Assembly (NCBI GenBank): GCA_023435855.1
Contig: JAEZLG010000025.1
Location: forward strand, 1 to 13,445
Direction: 5' to 3'
DNA from: Bacillota bacterium
GTDB lineage: Bacteria > Bacillota > Clostridia > Christensenellales > CAG-138
DNA: 13,445 bases
Shown: piece after piece, positions 1 through 4,387 of the stretch
How positions within the stretch are numbered: the first letter of the stretch is position 1
Layout of the letters: each line of letters opens with the position of its first letter
Notes under the pieces: generated by a model
Database searches by the model: none
What the model was told of the DNA's origin: nothing
Seen by the model: the letters and a program-made list of their open reading frames with translations, nothing else
Translations under genes and position numbers: made by a program

Positions 1-232
1 ACATGGCGACCACCAGCGATATGGTTACGATGATCCCCCAAAATTCCGTTCCTGCATAAATCACCGCGTTAAAAATAGCCTGCAGTGCCGATACCACGTT
101 TGAGAACCGTATCAACCCTATTACGAAGATGCCGATGATGCAGGGTATGATGATGTCTTTTTTCATCAGCATGATACCTAAAATCACCACGACCATCGCT
201 ATGTATACGATGTGTAAGGTAGTGAGAACCAC
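1..232 (-). CDS. Uncharacterised multi-spanning membrane protein, N-terminal part (cut by window edge)
   Basis: An open frame of 77 codons starts at a GTG (230-232) and runs off the left edge. The start is set by a GGGAGGGG ribosome-binding site at 239-246, six bases upstream; no in-frame ATG lies between this site and the start. The translation begins MVLTTLHIVYIAMVVVILG and is almost entirely hydrophobic. It shows one segment at about residues 4-22, a short charged turn MKKD, a second segment at about 25-42, and a third starting near residue 65 (WGIIVTISLVVAM). This fits an integral membrane protein, perhaps a transporter-like permease, but I do not recognise the family. It is divergent from the spore transglutaminase gene, and the 150-bp gap between them must hold both promoters. 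No clear sigma-A promoter was found for it. Confidence 0.72.
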   Translation of the reverse strand, partial: MVLTTLHIVYIAMVVVILGIMLMKKDIIIPCIIGIFVIGLIRFSNVVSALQAIFNAVIYAGTEFWGIIVTISLVVAM

Positions 233-396
233 GAACTTCCCCTCCCGTTTCGTTATGGATTATGATATGACACGCGCACCTGGGCGGTGCTCTTAGGAGG
301 GCTTCATTAGTAACTTTATTGCTTCAATTTCGTACTATATAACACCCGCATGCTATCACATACACAGCAAACAAGGATTTGAAAGGAGGCGGCCTT

Positions 397-1230
397 ATGG
401 TCTACGTGGATGGAGCGCAGGCCGACCTTGTCCCCCTACTCAACGAATATCCTCGCGGAAGCATGGAGCGTGACATTCTCAAAGACATGGAGGAAAGCAG
501 TGAGGTTTTCCGCTTTGATTCGCAGGATGAACTGAAGTTTGAATTATCTATGCGCGCCAACACTGTGAATTCAGCAAGGAGCTTAAATTCCAGCGGTATG
601 GATTTTTCCACGTTCAAGGATTCCCGCTGTAATTCGGATTTTTGGGAGCGAAAAGAAAACGGTGGCTTTTTACTGCTTAACGGCGTATCCCCCGCCAGCG
701 CAATCCGTGATATCTTCCAAAATGGGCGAAAGTACGCAACCGAATGTGCGACGGCCATGGTTATTGTTTTTTTAGGCGCGCTTGTACGCTCTTATGGCGA
801 TGCGCTGTTTAACAGCACTTTCCCGAAAATTTACCTGATGAATTGGGTGAGGCTCGATCCGCTGTTAAAGGGCATAGGCGTACCTCGTAAAACACCAAAG
901 CTATTACTTGGCGACCGCGGCTATTTCAATAATCCTGAGTATAACCCGGAGACGCCCGAATGGCAGGGCGAGAACGTGATTGTTCTGCCCAACGACATGT
1001 ATTACGGGCACGGAATAGGCATTACGACGGCAGACAACATCATCAAGTCGCTCAATGGAAACCGTAAAGAGGGCGCTACACAAAGCGCTTACCAAACGGA
1101 TACCGCCGCAAGGCCGGACTATGGCGAGCTTTACAAACGTTATCAAGCTGCTGCACCCGTACAGACCGCCACCTCGCTTGTTTGGCAGTCGTTTCCGGCA
1201 GAGCGCAGAAGGGCATCCGCAATGCGATAG
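397..1230 (+). CDS. tgl: Protein-glutamine gamma-glutamyltransferase (spore coat transglutaminase)
   Basis: The 277-residue product resembles Bacillus subtilis Tgl (about 245 residues). That enzyme forms epsilon-(gamma-glutamyl)lysine isopeptide bonds that cross-link spore coat proteins late in sporulation. Recognisable family blocks are AIRDIFQNG (about 102-110), ATECATAMVIV (114-124), GDRGYFNNPEYNP (172-184), WQGENVIVLP (189-198) and YYGHGIGI (202-209). The nucleophilic Cys is C117, in the Glu-Cys pair E116-C117, and E192 of the GEN motif matches the second essential Glu of the B. subtilis enzyme. The ATG at 397 is chosen because AAAGGAGG (382-389) lies seven bases upstream; an in-frame TTG at 379 would overlap the ribosome-binding site. 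The C-terminus carries about 30 extra residues rich in Ala, Gln and Arg. The gene is monocistronic and ends at a strong terminator. In B. subtilis tgl is sigma-K controlled; no convincing sigma-K site was seen here. Confidence 0.93.
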   Translation: MVYVDGAQADLVPLLNEYPRGSMERDILKDMEESSEVFRFDSQDELKFELSMRANTVNSARSLNSSGMDFSTFKDSRCNSDFWERKENGGFLLLNGVSPASAIRDIFQNGRKYATECATAMVIVFLGALVRSYGDALFNSTFPKIYLMNWVRLDPLLKGIGVPRKTPKLLLGDRGYFNNPEYNPETPEWQGENVIVLPNDMYYGHGIGITTADNIIKSLNGNRKEGATQSAYQTDTAARPDYGELYKRYQAAAPVQTATSLVWQSFPAERRRASAMR

Positions 1231-1274
1231 CTTGCTACGTATGAACGCTACATGATACATATGCATGATACGCT

Positions 1275-1315
1275 AAAGGCGCACCGTAAGTATGAGCTGT
1301 TACGGTACGCCTTTT
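1275..1315 (+). terminator. Intrinsic terminator of tgl
   Basis: AAAGGCG-C-ACCGTAA (1275-1289) pairs with TTACGGT-A-CGCCTTTT (1300-1315) around a 10-base loop, with a single internal C/A mismatch. The 3' arm ends in a T run. It lies 44 bases after the tgl stop codon. Confidence 0.88.
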
Positions 1316-1511
1316 GATCTGTTATTCTTCTTTTAAGTTTACAAAACCGTAATGACGTTGGCTGCATATTGCATCCTTGCCACGATTTCATACATATTTC
1401 TTACCGTGCCGAGCTTAAGTTGATTCTCCCCATAAAACAATAGTAACGGCGAATTATCGCGAAATGCAAAAAGAAACCGTTTGATTAGAGCGATGAAAAA
1501 TCGCGTGCGCT

Positions 1512-2051
1512 TTACAGCGCTTTTTTAAATGTCAGCGCATCATATTTCTTCCCGTCTACCTCTCGAACGTCGACGACCCTGTTACTTATCGTATACCCAA
1601 GCTTTTCAGCAGTTCTTATCATACCGATGTTGCCCGACCAGGTTTGCATATAGATAGTTTTTACTCCCCTGCTCTTGAAGTACGCCATAAAACGCCGTAG
1701 AGCAAAACTGCCGTACCCTTTTTTACGGAACCTTAACTCCGGTATGTCGATGCCGATAGCGAGCATCTTTTCCTTCGTATCAAATTGATCCAAAAATTCA
1801 TCAATCGTATAGGCAGATACCCACCCGATATGGTTTCTTCGTTCATCCTCGATTTCGAAACGATAGCAAATCGCGTCAGGCGCGTCATGCCTGCGTCGTT
1901 CGTAATACAACGTCCAATTCTCTCTTACACGCTCCGGAGACATCACTTCCTGCTCCCATGGCGCATCCCATTTGAACCATTCCGTATCCACGGTGAACCA
2001 GCGCACATAATCTTCTATGTCAGACTGTTTAAACCTTCTTAATTGAACCAT
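1512..2051 (-). CDS. GNAT-family N-acetyltransferase
   Basis: A 179-residue protein with the fold signature of GCN5-related acetyltransferases, which move an acetyl group from acetyl-CoA to an amine; the substrate cannot be told. The N-terminus (MVQLRRFKQSDIEDYVRWF) matches the usual strand 1/helix 1 start of the RimJ/RimL-like (Acetyltransf_3) branch. The acetyl-CoA pyrophosphate loop is visible as RFRKKGYGSFALRRF (about 107-121), the R/Q-x-x-G-x-G type. It is followed by the beta5/alpha5 region IYMQTWSGNIGMIRTAEKLGY (133-153), including the conserved N-x-x-x-x-x-x-x-K-L-G-Y pattern. The start at 2051 follows AAAGGGG five bases upstream; the frame is open 18 codons further, but that part lies on the promoter. 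The gene is monocistronic. Family assignment is firm, specific function unknown. Confidence 0.88.
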   Translation of the reverse strand: MVQLRRFKQSDIEDYVRWFTVDTEWFKWDAPWEQEVMSPERVRENWTLYYERRRHDAPDAICYRFEIEDERRNHIGWVSAYTIDEFLDQFDTKEKMLAIGIDIPELRFRKKGYGSFALRRFMAYFKSRGVKTIYMQTWSGNIGMIRTAEKLGYTISNRVVDVREVDGKKYDALTFKKAL

Positions 2052-2083
2052 GCATTCCCCTTTGTTGTGTCCTATATAAAATG

Positions 2084-2112
2084 ATTGTAGCATAAATGAA
2101 CACATGTGTAAA
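2084..2112 (-). promoter_or_regulatory. Sigma-A promoter of the GNAT gene
   Basis: On the minus strand TTTACA (2107-2112), a 17-bp spacer and TACAAT (2084-2089). The -10 is preceded by TGC, giving an extended -10. It lies about 30 bp upstream of the chosen GNAT start and rules out the longer upstream open frame as coding. Confidence 0.78.
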
Positions 2113-2276
2113 ACATATAAACGGATTATAAAACATGCCTATCTACATCATCCAACTCGAATTTAATTGGTAATCCATACATGCAGATATCTGTGCGCAG
2201 AACACCATTATAACTTGCCACATATACTGTAATAGCCGATGTTTTTAGGCAAAACACTACGAAAGGTGGAATGAAA

Positions 2277-2465
2277 ATGTGTTGCTCCGGGATTCTGGGC
2301 AGTAACCGTAATGAACGATGCATCGATAGGTGCGAAGATAGATGCGAGGAAAGATGCGAAAGATGCAGAAACAGGGAAAGTCGCGAACGCTGTAGGCGCT
2401 GTTGCAGACGCTTCTGCAGATGCTGCTGCAGACGTCGTCGTCGCTTCGGTTTTTTCAATTTCTGA
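2277..2465 (+). CDS. Small Cys/Arg-rich protein, unknown function
   Basis: A 62-residue protein with 14 Cys and 20 Arg by count. After a short head (MCCSGILGSNRNE) comes a periodic stretch in which Cys recurs every four residues (C15, C19, C23, C27), each preceded by Arg, with acidic residues between. Clustered RCC, CRCCC and five Arg follow, and the end is aromatic (FGFFNF). There is no Lys, Gln or Trp. The ATG at 2277 is preferred over the ATG at 2271 because AAAGGTGG lies seven bases before it but only one base before the other. The frame stops 10 bp before a strong hairpin. I do not recognise the family. Candidates are a disulfide cross-linked spore coat component, a metal binder or a nucleic-acid-binding peptide. 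The neighbouring tgl and tlp make a spore role reasonable, but that is inference. Alternative frames across the region are also open, so coding is likely but unproven. Confidence 0.6.
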   Translation: MCCSGILGSNRNERCIDRCEDRCEERCERCRNRESRERCRRCCRRFCRCCCRRRRRFGFFNF

Positions 2466-2475
2466 CTTTGAAAAC

Positions 2476-2510
2476 ATAAGCCCCGCAAACTTAGAGTTTG
2501 AGGGGCTTAT
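2476..2510 (+). terminator. Hairpin terminator after the Cys/Arg-rich gene
   Basis: ATAAGCCCC (2476-2484) pairs with GGGGCTTAT (2502-2510); inside, CAAAC (2486-2490) pairs with GTTTG (2496-2500) around a 5-base loop, with one G/A mismatch. The T tract is short (TTATTATAT). It is nearly identical to the terminator after tlp. Confidence 0.75.
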
Positions 2511-2629
2511 TATATCCGGAGTAGGTTTGAATTTCTGTAAAAGTAACTTGTGCAACCGAGTACCCGTTTGTACTTAGAGCAAGCAAATCTGAATCATCCG
2601 GGGTATATAGGGCTGTCTGAATAACAAAA

Positions 2630-2641
2630 TGCAAATTTGCA
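2630..2641. repeat. 12-bp perfect palindrome upstream of tlp
   Basis: TGCAAATTTGCA is perfectly self-complementary. It ends six bases before TATAAT (2647-2652), a -10-like element ahead of tlp. The position would suit an operator, but no good -35 accompanies the -10, and tlp genes are usually sigma-G driven, so the meaning is open. Confidence 0.4.
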
Positions 2642-2676
2642 GAGGTTATAATTAAAAAAAAATAGGAGACGGACTT

Positions 2677-2904
2677 ATGAAACCAAATCCCGATGATCGA
2701 AAAGATAACGTAGAAAGAATCCAGTCAAATATCGACATGACAATCCATAACATTGAAGCAGCCGAGGAAATGATCGAGAAAACGGATAATCCGAAAACGA
2801 AGGAAGACCTTCGTGCCAAAAATGAGCGACGCGAGCAAGCTTTGGAGGGATTTCGCAATGAAATTAAAGATGAAGCTGATGCAAGAAAAGGTTGCCGACA
2901 TTAA
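2677..2904 (+). CDS. tlp: Small acid-soluble spore protein Tlp
   Basis: A 75-residue protein of the Tlp family, minor small acid-soluble proteins made in the forespore under sigma-G in B. subtilis. The family pattern is clear: PNPDDRKDNVERIQ near the start, an amphipathic helical middle (TIHNIEAAEEMIE), then KNERREQALEGFRNEIKDEADAR in the last third. This aligns with the B. subtilis sequence around its NPDDRSDNVE and KNARREQ...FRNEIQDE segments. It is highly charged, with no membrane segment or signal peptide. The ATG follows AGGAG (2664-2668) at eight bases. The gene stands alone between two similar terminators. The promoter was not identified with confidence: TATAAT at 2647-2652 and TGAATA at 2618-2623 are present, but the spacing fits neither sigma-A nor sigma-G well. 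Confidence 0.93.
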   Translation: MKPNPDDRKDNVERIQSNIDMTIHNIEAAEEMIEKTDNPKTKEDLRAKNERREQALEGFRNEIKDEADARKGCRH

Positions 2905-3023
2905 GGGATAGCAGTTTCTTAACTACTTACCCCCGAATATAAACAGACTAAAAGGAAAAGCCGTCATAAAAGAGAGTTGCCGAAAAGGTTGCCTTAATAA
3001 AAAGTGGACGGAATGCATAAGTT

Positions 3024-3060
3024 AAAGCCCCGCAAACCTAGAGTTTACGGGGCTTTTTTT
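3024..3060 (+). terminator. Strong terminator between tlp and the tRNA array (probably bidirectional)
   Basis: AAAGCCCCG (3024-3032) pairs with CGGGGCTTT (3048-3056), with AAAC/GTTT extending the stem around CTAGA. On the plus strand it ends in seven T. On the minus strand it follows the CCA of tRNA-Lys(CTT) and ends GGGGCTTTAACTT, so it can also end the tRNA transcript. The 120 bp between the tlp stop codon and this hairpin hold no gene I can support. Confidence 0.88.
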
Positions 3061-3135
3061 GGTGGGCCGTCAGGGATTCGAACCCGGGACACCCTGATTA
3101 AGAGTCAGGTGCTCTACCAGCTGAGCTAACGGCCC
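3060..3135 (-). tRNA. tRNA-Lys (anticodon CTT)
   Basis: The minus strand reads GGGCCGT at the 5' end and ACGGCCC-A-CCA at the 3' end. The anticodon loop is ACTCTTAAT (anticodon CTT), the T arm is GGGTTCGAATCCC, and the D arm is GCTC...GAGC. CCA is encoded, its final A falling in the terminator T run. It is the last tRNA of the array and lies beyond the structured insertion that separates it from tRNA-Gly(GCC). Confidence 0.97.
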
Positions 3136-3140
3136 AAGAA

Positions 3141-3163
3141 TGGAGCGGGAAACGGGGCTCGAA
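3141..3163. repeat. Duplicated 3' end of tRNA-Gly (outer copy of a direct repeat)
   Basis: These 23 bp are identical to 3338-3360, the 3' part of tRNA-Gly(GCC): the T-loop/T-stem half, the acceptor 3' strand and CCA. The rest of a tRNA is missing here, so this is a fragment. It sits five bases from tRNA-Lys(CTT), the tight spacing (4 bp) seen between two other pairs of genes in the array. It is therefore probably the original end of tRNA-Gly before the insertion. Confidence 0.9.
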
Positions 3164-3227
3164 TTTCGGTCATCGGCATCGCCTTACTTGTGCTCCGCAC
3201 TGCGTGCGGCGGCCTGACACGAAATTC
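3161..3227. repeat. REP-like palindromic unit inside the tRNA-Gly insertion
   Basis: GAATTTCG (3161-3168) is the reverse complement of CGAAATTC (3220-3227). The arms continue imperfectly inward (GTCA against TGAC). At the tip CCGCAC (3195-3200) pairs with GTGCGG (3204-3209) around TGC. The whole could fold as one cruciform of about 67 nt. There is no open frame of interest. Confidence 0.6.
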
Positions 3228-3337
3228 CGGCCACTAAAAACGTGTCACTGGCACGTTTTTGCCGCTTAAGCGGCCGTGGCTTCAATCCCCTTGAACCTTA
3301 TCCAAAGCTCTGAGGATGCTCTGCATCCGCAGAGCTT
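3164..3337. mobile_element. Putative small insertion at the tRNA-Gly 3' end
   Basis: This segment, bounded by the 23-bp direct repeat (period 197 bp), separates tRNA-Gly(GCC) from tRNA-Lys(CTT). It encodes nothing visible but holds several inverted repeats: the REP-like unit, a terminator-like AAAAACGTG/CACGTTTTT stem, the perfect palindrome GCCGCTTAAGCGGC (3261-3274), and a hairpin abutting the tRNA CCA. A direct repeat of a tRNA 3' end is the classical footprint of site-specific integration. No integrase is present, so a deletion remnant, a non-autonomous element or a tandem duplication that later diverged are all possible. Confidence 0.55.
3236..3260 (-). terminator. Terminator-like hairpin inside the insertion
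   Basis: AAAAACGTG (3236-3244) pairs perfectly with CACGTTTTT (3252-3260) around a 7-base loop, giving five T at the 3' end on either strand. On the minus strand it lies between tRNA-Gly(GCC) and tRNA-Lys(CTT), so it could reduce transcription of the latter. The GC core is short (ACGTG), so efficiency may be modest. Confidence 0.5.
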
Positions 3338-3340
3338 TGG
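3302..3340 (-). other. Hairpin containing the encoded CCA of tRNA-Gly(GCC)
   Basis: CCAAAGCTCTG (on the minus strand beginning with the tRNA CCA, 3330-3340) pairs over 11 bp with 3302-3312. The stem continues after a 1x1 mismatch with GGATG/CATCC around a 5-base loop. There is no T run after it on the minus strand, so it is not a typical terminator. In the precursor RNA it would put the tRNA 3' end into a stem. Confidence 0.6.
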
Positions 3341-3360
3341 AGCGGGAAACGGGGCTCGAA
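3338..3360. repeat. 3' end of tRNA-Gly(GCC), inner copy of the direct repeat
   Basis: Identical to 3141-3163 over 23 bp. The identity ends on one side inside the T-loop region and on the other exactly at the encoded CCA. This copy is part of an intact tRNA gene. Confidence 0.9.
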
Positions 3361-3413
3361 CCCGCCACCTCCGCCTTGGCAAGGCGGCGCTCTACCGAAT
3401 GAGCTATTCCCGC
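3338..3413 (-). tRNA. tRNA-Gly (anticodon GCC)
   Basis: The minus strand starts GCGGGAA and ends TTCCCGC-T-CCA. The anticodon stem-loop is CCGCCTTGCCAAGGCGG with anticodon GCC; the T arm is GCGGGTTCGAGCCCCGT. CCA is encoded. It is the first gene after a perfect consensus promoter and so probably heads a second transcription unit. Its 3' 23 bp are duplicated 197 bp downstream in the transcription direction. Confidence 0.97.
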
Positions 3414-3441
3414 GTTTTCGCGTTTGTCGCGAACGTTTTAC

Positions 3442-3470
3442 ATTATAGCGCAGCGCGTTTTTGTTGTCAA
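3442..3470 (-). promoter_or_regulatory. Perfect consensus sigma-A promoter inside the tRNA array
   Basis: The minus strand reads TTGACA (3465-3470), 17 bp, TATAAT (3442-3447): both hexamers and the spacer are ideal. It lies in the 117-bp gap between tRNA-Gly(TCC) and tRNA-Gly(GCC), with the transcription start expected about 20 bp before the latter. Confidence 0.9.
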
Positions 3471-3516
3471 GCGAGAAGCATGTACAATACGTTGAAAGCT
3501 TTTTACTGTTCTCGCT
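3470..3516. repeat. Inverted repeat abutting the internal tRNA promoter
   Basis: AGCGAGAA (3470-3477) is the exact reverse complement of TTCTCGCT (3509-3516), 31 bp apart. One arm touches the -35 TTGACA. There is no T run, so it is a poor terminator; it could be a processing stem for the upstream tRNA transcript or chance. Confidence 0.35.
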
Positions 3517-3530
3517 GCTGCATTTTGGAA

Positions 3531-3604
3531 TGGAGCGGGTAATGGGACTCGAACCCACTATCTCAGCTTGGAAGGCTAATGTGTTACCATTACACTATAC
3601 CCGC
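3531..3604 (-). tRNA. tRNA-Gly (anticodon TCC)
   Basis: The minus strand starts GCGGGTA and ends TACCCGC-T-CCA. The anticodon loop is CCTTCCAAG, anticodon TCC; the T arm is GTGGGTTCGAGTCCCAT. It has the short D region typical of bacterial tRNA-Gly (74 nt with encoded CCA). It is the last member of the first tRNA transcription unit. Confidence 0.97.
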
Positions 3605-3638
3605 ATAGTCCGGTACGCTACAGTAGGTTATGAAGTAT

Positions 3639-3723
3639 TGGTGCGGGCGAAGAGAGTCGAACTCATACGCCTGTGGGCACCGGAACCTAAATCCGGCGCG
3701 TCTGCCAATTCCGCCACGCCCGC
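3639..3723 (-). tRNA. tRNA-Leu (anticodon TAG)
   Basis: A class II tRNA of 85 nt with encoded CCA. The minus strand starts GCGGGCG and ends CGCCCGC-A-CCA. The anticodon loop is GATTTAGGT (anticodon TAG) and a long variable arm (TGCCCACAGGCGTAT) precedes the T arm GAGTTCGACTC. Confidence 0.97.
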
Positions 3724-3736
3724 ACATATGAAATAC

Positions 3737-3812
3737 TGGTGACCCGTCGGAGATTCGAACTCCGGACACCTTGATTAAAAGTCAAGTGCTCTACCGGCTG
3801 AGCTAACGGGTC
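3737..3812 (-). tRNA. tRNA-Lys (anticodon TTT)
   Basis: The minus strand starts GACCCGT and ends ACGGGTC-A-CCA. The anticodon loop is ACTTTTAAT, anticodon TTT; the T arm is GGAGTTCGAATCTCC. The body resembles the tRNA-Lys(CTT) at the other end of the array, so the two are probably paralogous. CCA is encoded. Confidence 0.97.
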
Positions 3813-3816
3813 ATAA

Positions 3817-3891
3817 TGGCTGGGGTGGCAGGATTTGAACCTACGAATGCGGGAGTCAAAGTCCCGTGCCTTACCGCTTGGCGACACCCCA
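3817..3891 (-). tRNA. tRNA-Gln (anticodon TTG)
   Basis: The minus strand starts TGGGGTG and ends CACCCCA-G-CCA. The anticodon loop is ACTTTGACT, anticodon TTG; the T arm is GTAGGTTCAAATCCTGC. The U1-A72 pair is typical of bacterial tRNA-Gln. It lies 4 bp before tRNA-Lys(TTT). Confidence 0.97.
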
Positions 3892-3918
3892 ATATCCCGC
3901 CGGAACCTTTTTAAAAAA

Positions 3919-3996
3919 TGGGGTGGGTAATGGGATTTGAACCCACGACTTCCAGAGCCACAATCTGGCGCTCTATCCAGCTGAACTATACCCACC
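3919..3996 (-). tRNA. tRNA-His (anticodon GTG)
   Basis: The minus strand reads G(-1) then GTGGGTA, ending TACCCAC-C-CCA. The extra G at -1 facing C73 is the identity element of tRNA-His and is encoded here. The anticodon loop is ATTGTGGCT, anticodon GTG. CCA is encoded. Confidence 0.96.
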
Positions 3997-4000
3997 ACGA

Positions 4001-4077
4001 TGGCGCGCCTGCAGGGATTCGAACCCGGGACCTACGGCTTAGAAGGCCGTTGCTCTATCCTGCTGAGCTACAGGCGC
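4001..4077 (-). tRNA. tRNA-Arg (anticodon TCT)
   Basis: The minus strand starts GCGCCTG and ends CAGGCGC-G-CCA. The anticodon loop is CCTTCTAAG, anticodon TCT; the T arm is CGGGTTCGAATCCCTG. It is the promoter-proximal gene of the array, four bases before tRNA-His. Confidence 0.97.
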
Positions 4078-4141
4078 ATACTTTTGAGCCGTTGCGCTTT
4101 CTATCGTTTTTTCGCCGGTTCGTTTCCGCCGACAATATGGT

Positions 4142-4170
4142 ATTTTAGCAGAAAGCACTATCTGTGTCAA
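4142..4170 (-). promoter_or_regulatory. Promoter of the main tRNA operon
   Basis: The minus strand reads TTGACA (4165-4170), 17 bp, TAAAAT (4142-4147), about 65 bp upstream of tRNA-Arg. Both tRNA promoters in this window share a perfect -35 and 17-bp spacing, as expected for highly expressed stable RNA. Confidence 0.87.
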
Positions 4171-4387
4171 GGATAGCAGGCAAGTTTTAGCTTATGAAAA
4201 AAGTAAATTCACCATATTTCTATAGTTGTTCGATTTACCTATAAATGCTTTGCGTTTTAAGCTTCGATTATTGCTGATTTCGTACGGTAACAATGGTGGC
4301 TGCTATAAGGTATTGACATCAGCTTTTTACAAGCACATGCAAAATTTCCTCTCCCTCTGCTCAAACTAGGTTGAGGAGGCAATAGCT

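Noticed and set aside
307..396. Frame after AGGAGGGCTTC beginning with ATT (plus strand)
   Set aside because: ATT is a very rare start; the frame runs through the tgl ribosome-binding site and into tgl out of frame.
2208..2577. Other open frames (an Ala-rich plus frame from 2311 and two minus frames) over the Cys/Arg-rich gene
   Set aside because: None has a ribosome-binding site at its start, and the plus frame runs through the terminator hairpin. The chosen frame stops just before it.
3060..3604. CRISPR array or tandem repeats in the tRNA region
   Set aside because: The only exact long repeat is the two-copy tRNA-Gly 3' end; there is no regular repeat-spacer pattern.
3276..4148. Open frames across the tRNA array with motifs such as GNGARTRH or GFEPTTSRA
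   Set aside because: These are the familiar false proteins produced by translating tRNA genes.
4313..4341. TTGACA ahead of the DUF421 gene as a sigma-A promoter
   Set aside because: At 16-18 bp spacing the -10 position reads ACATGC, CATGCA or ATGCAA, too far from consensus to call.
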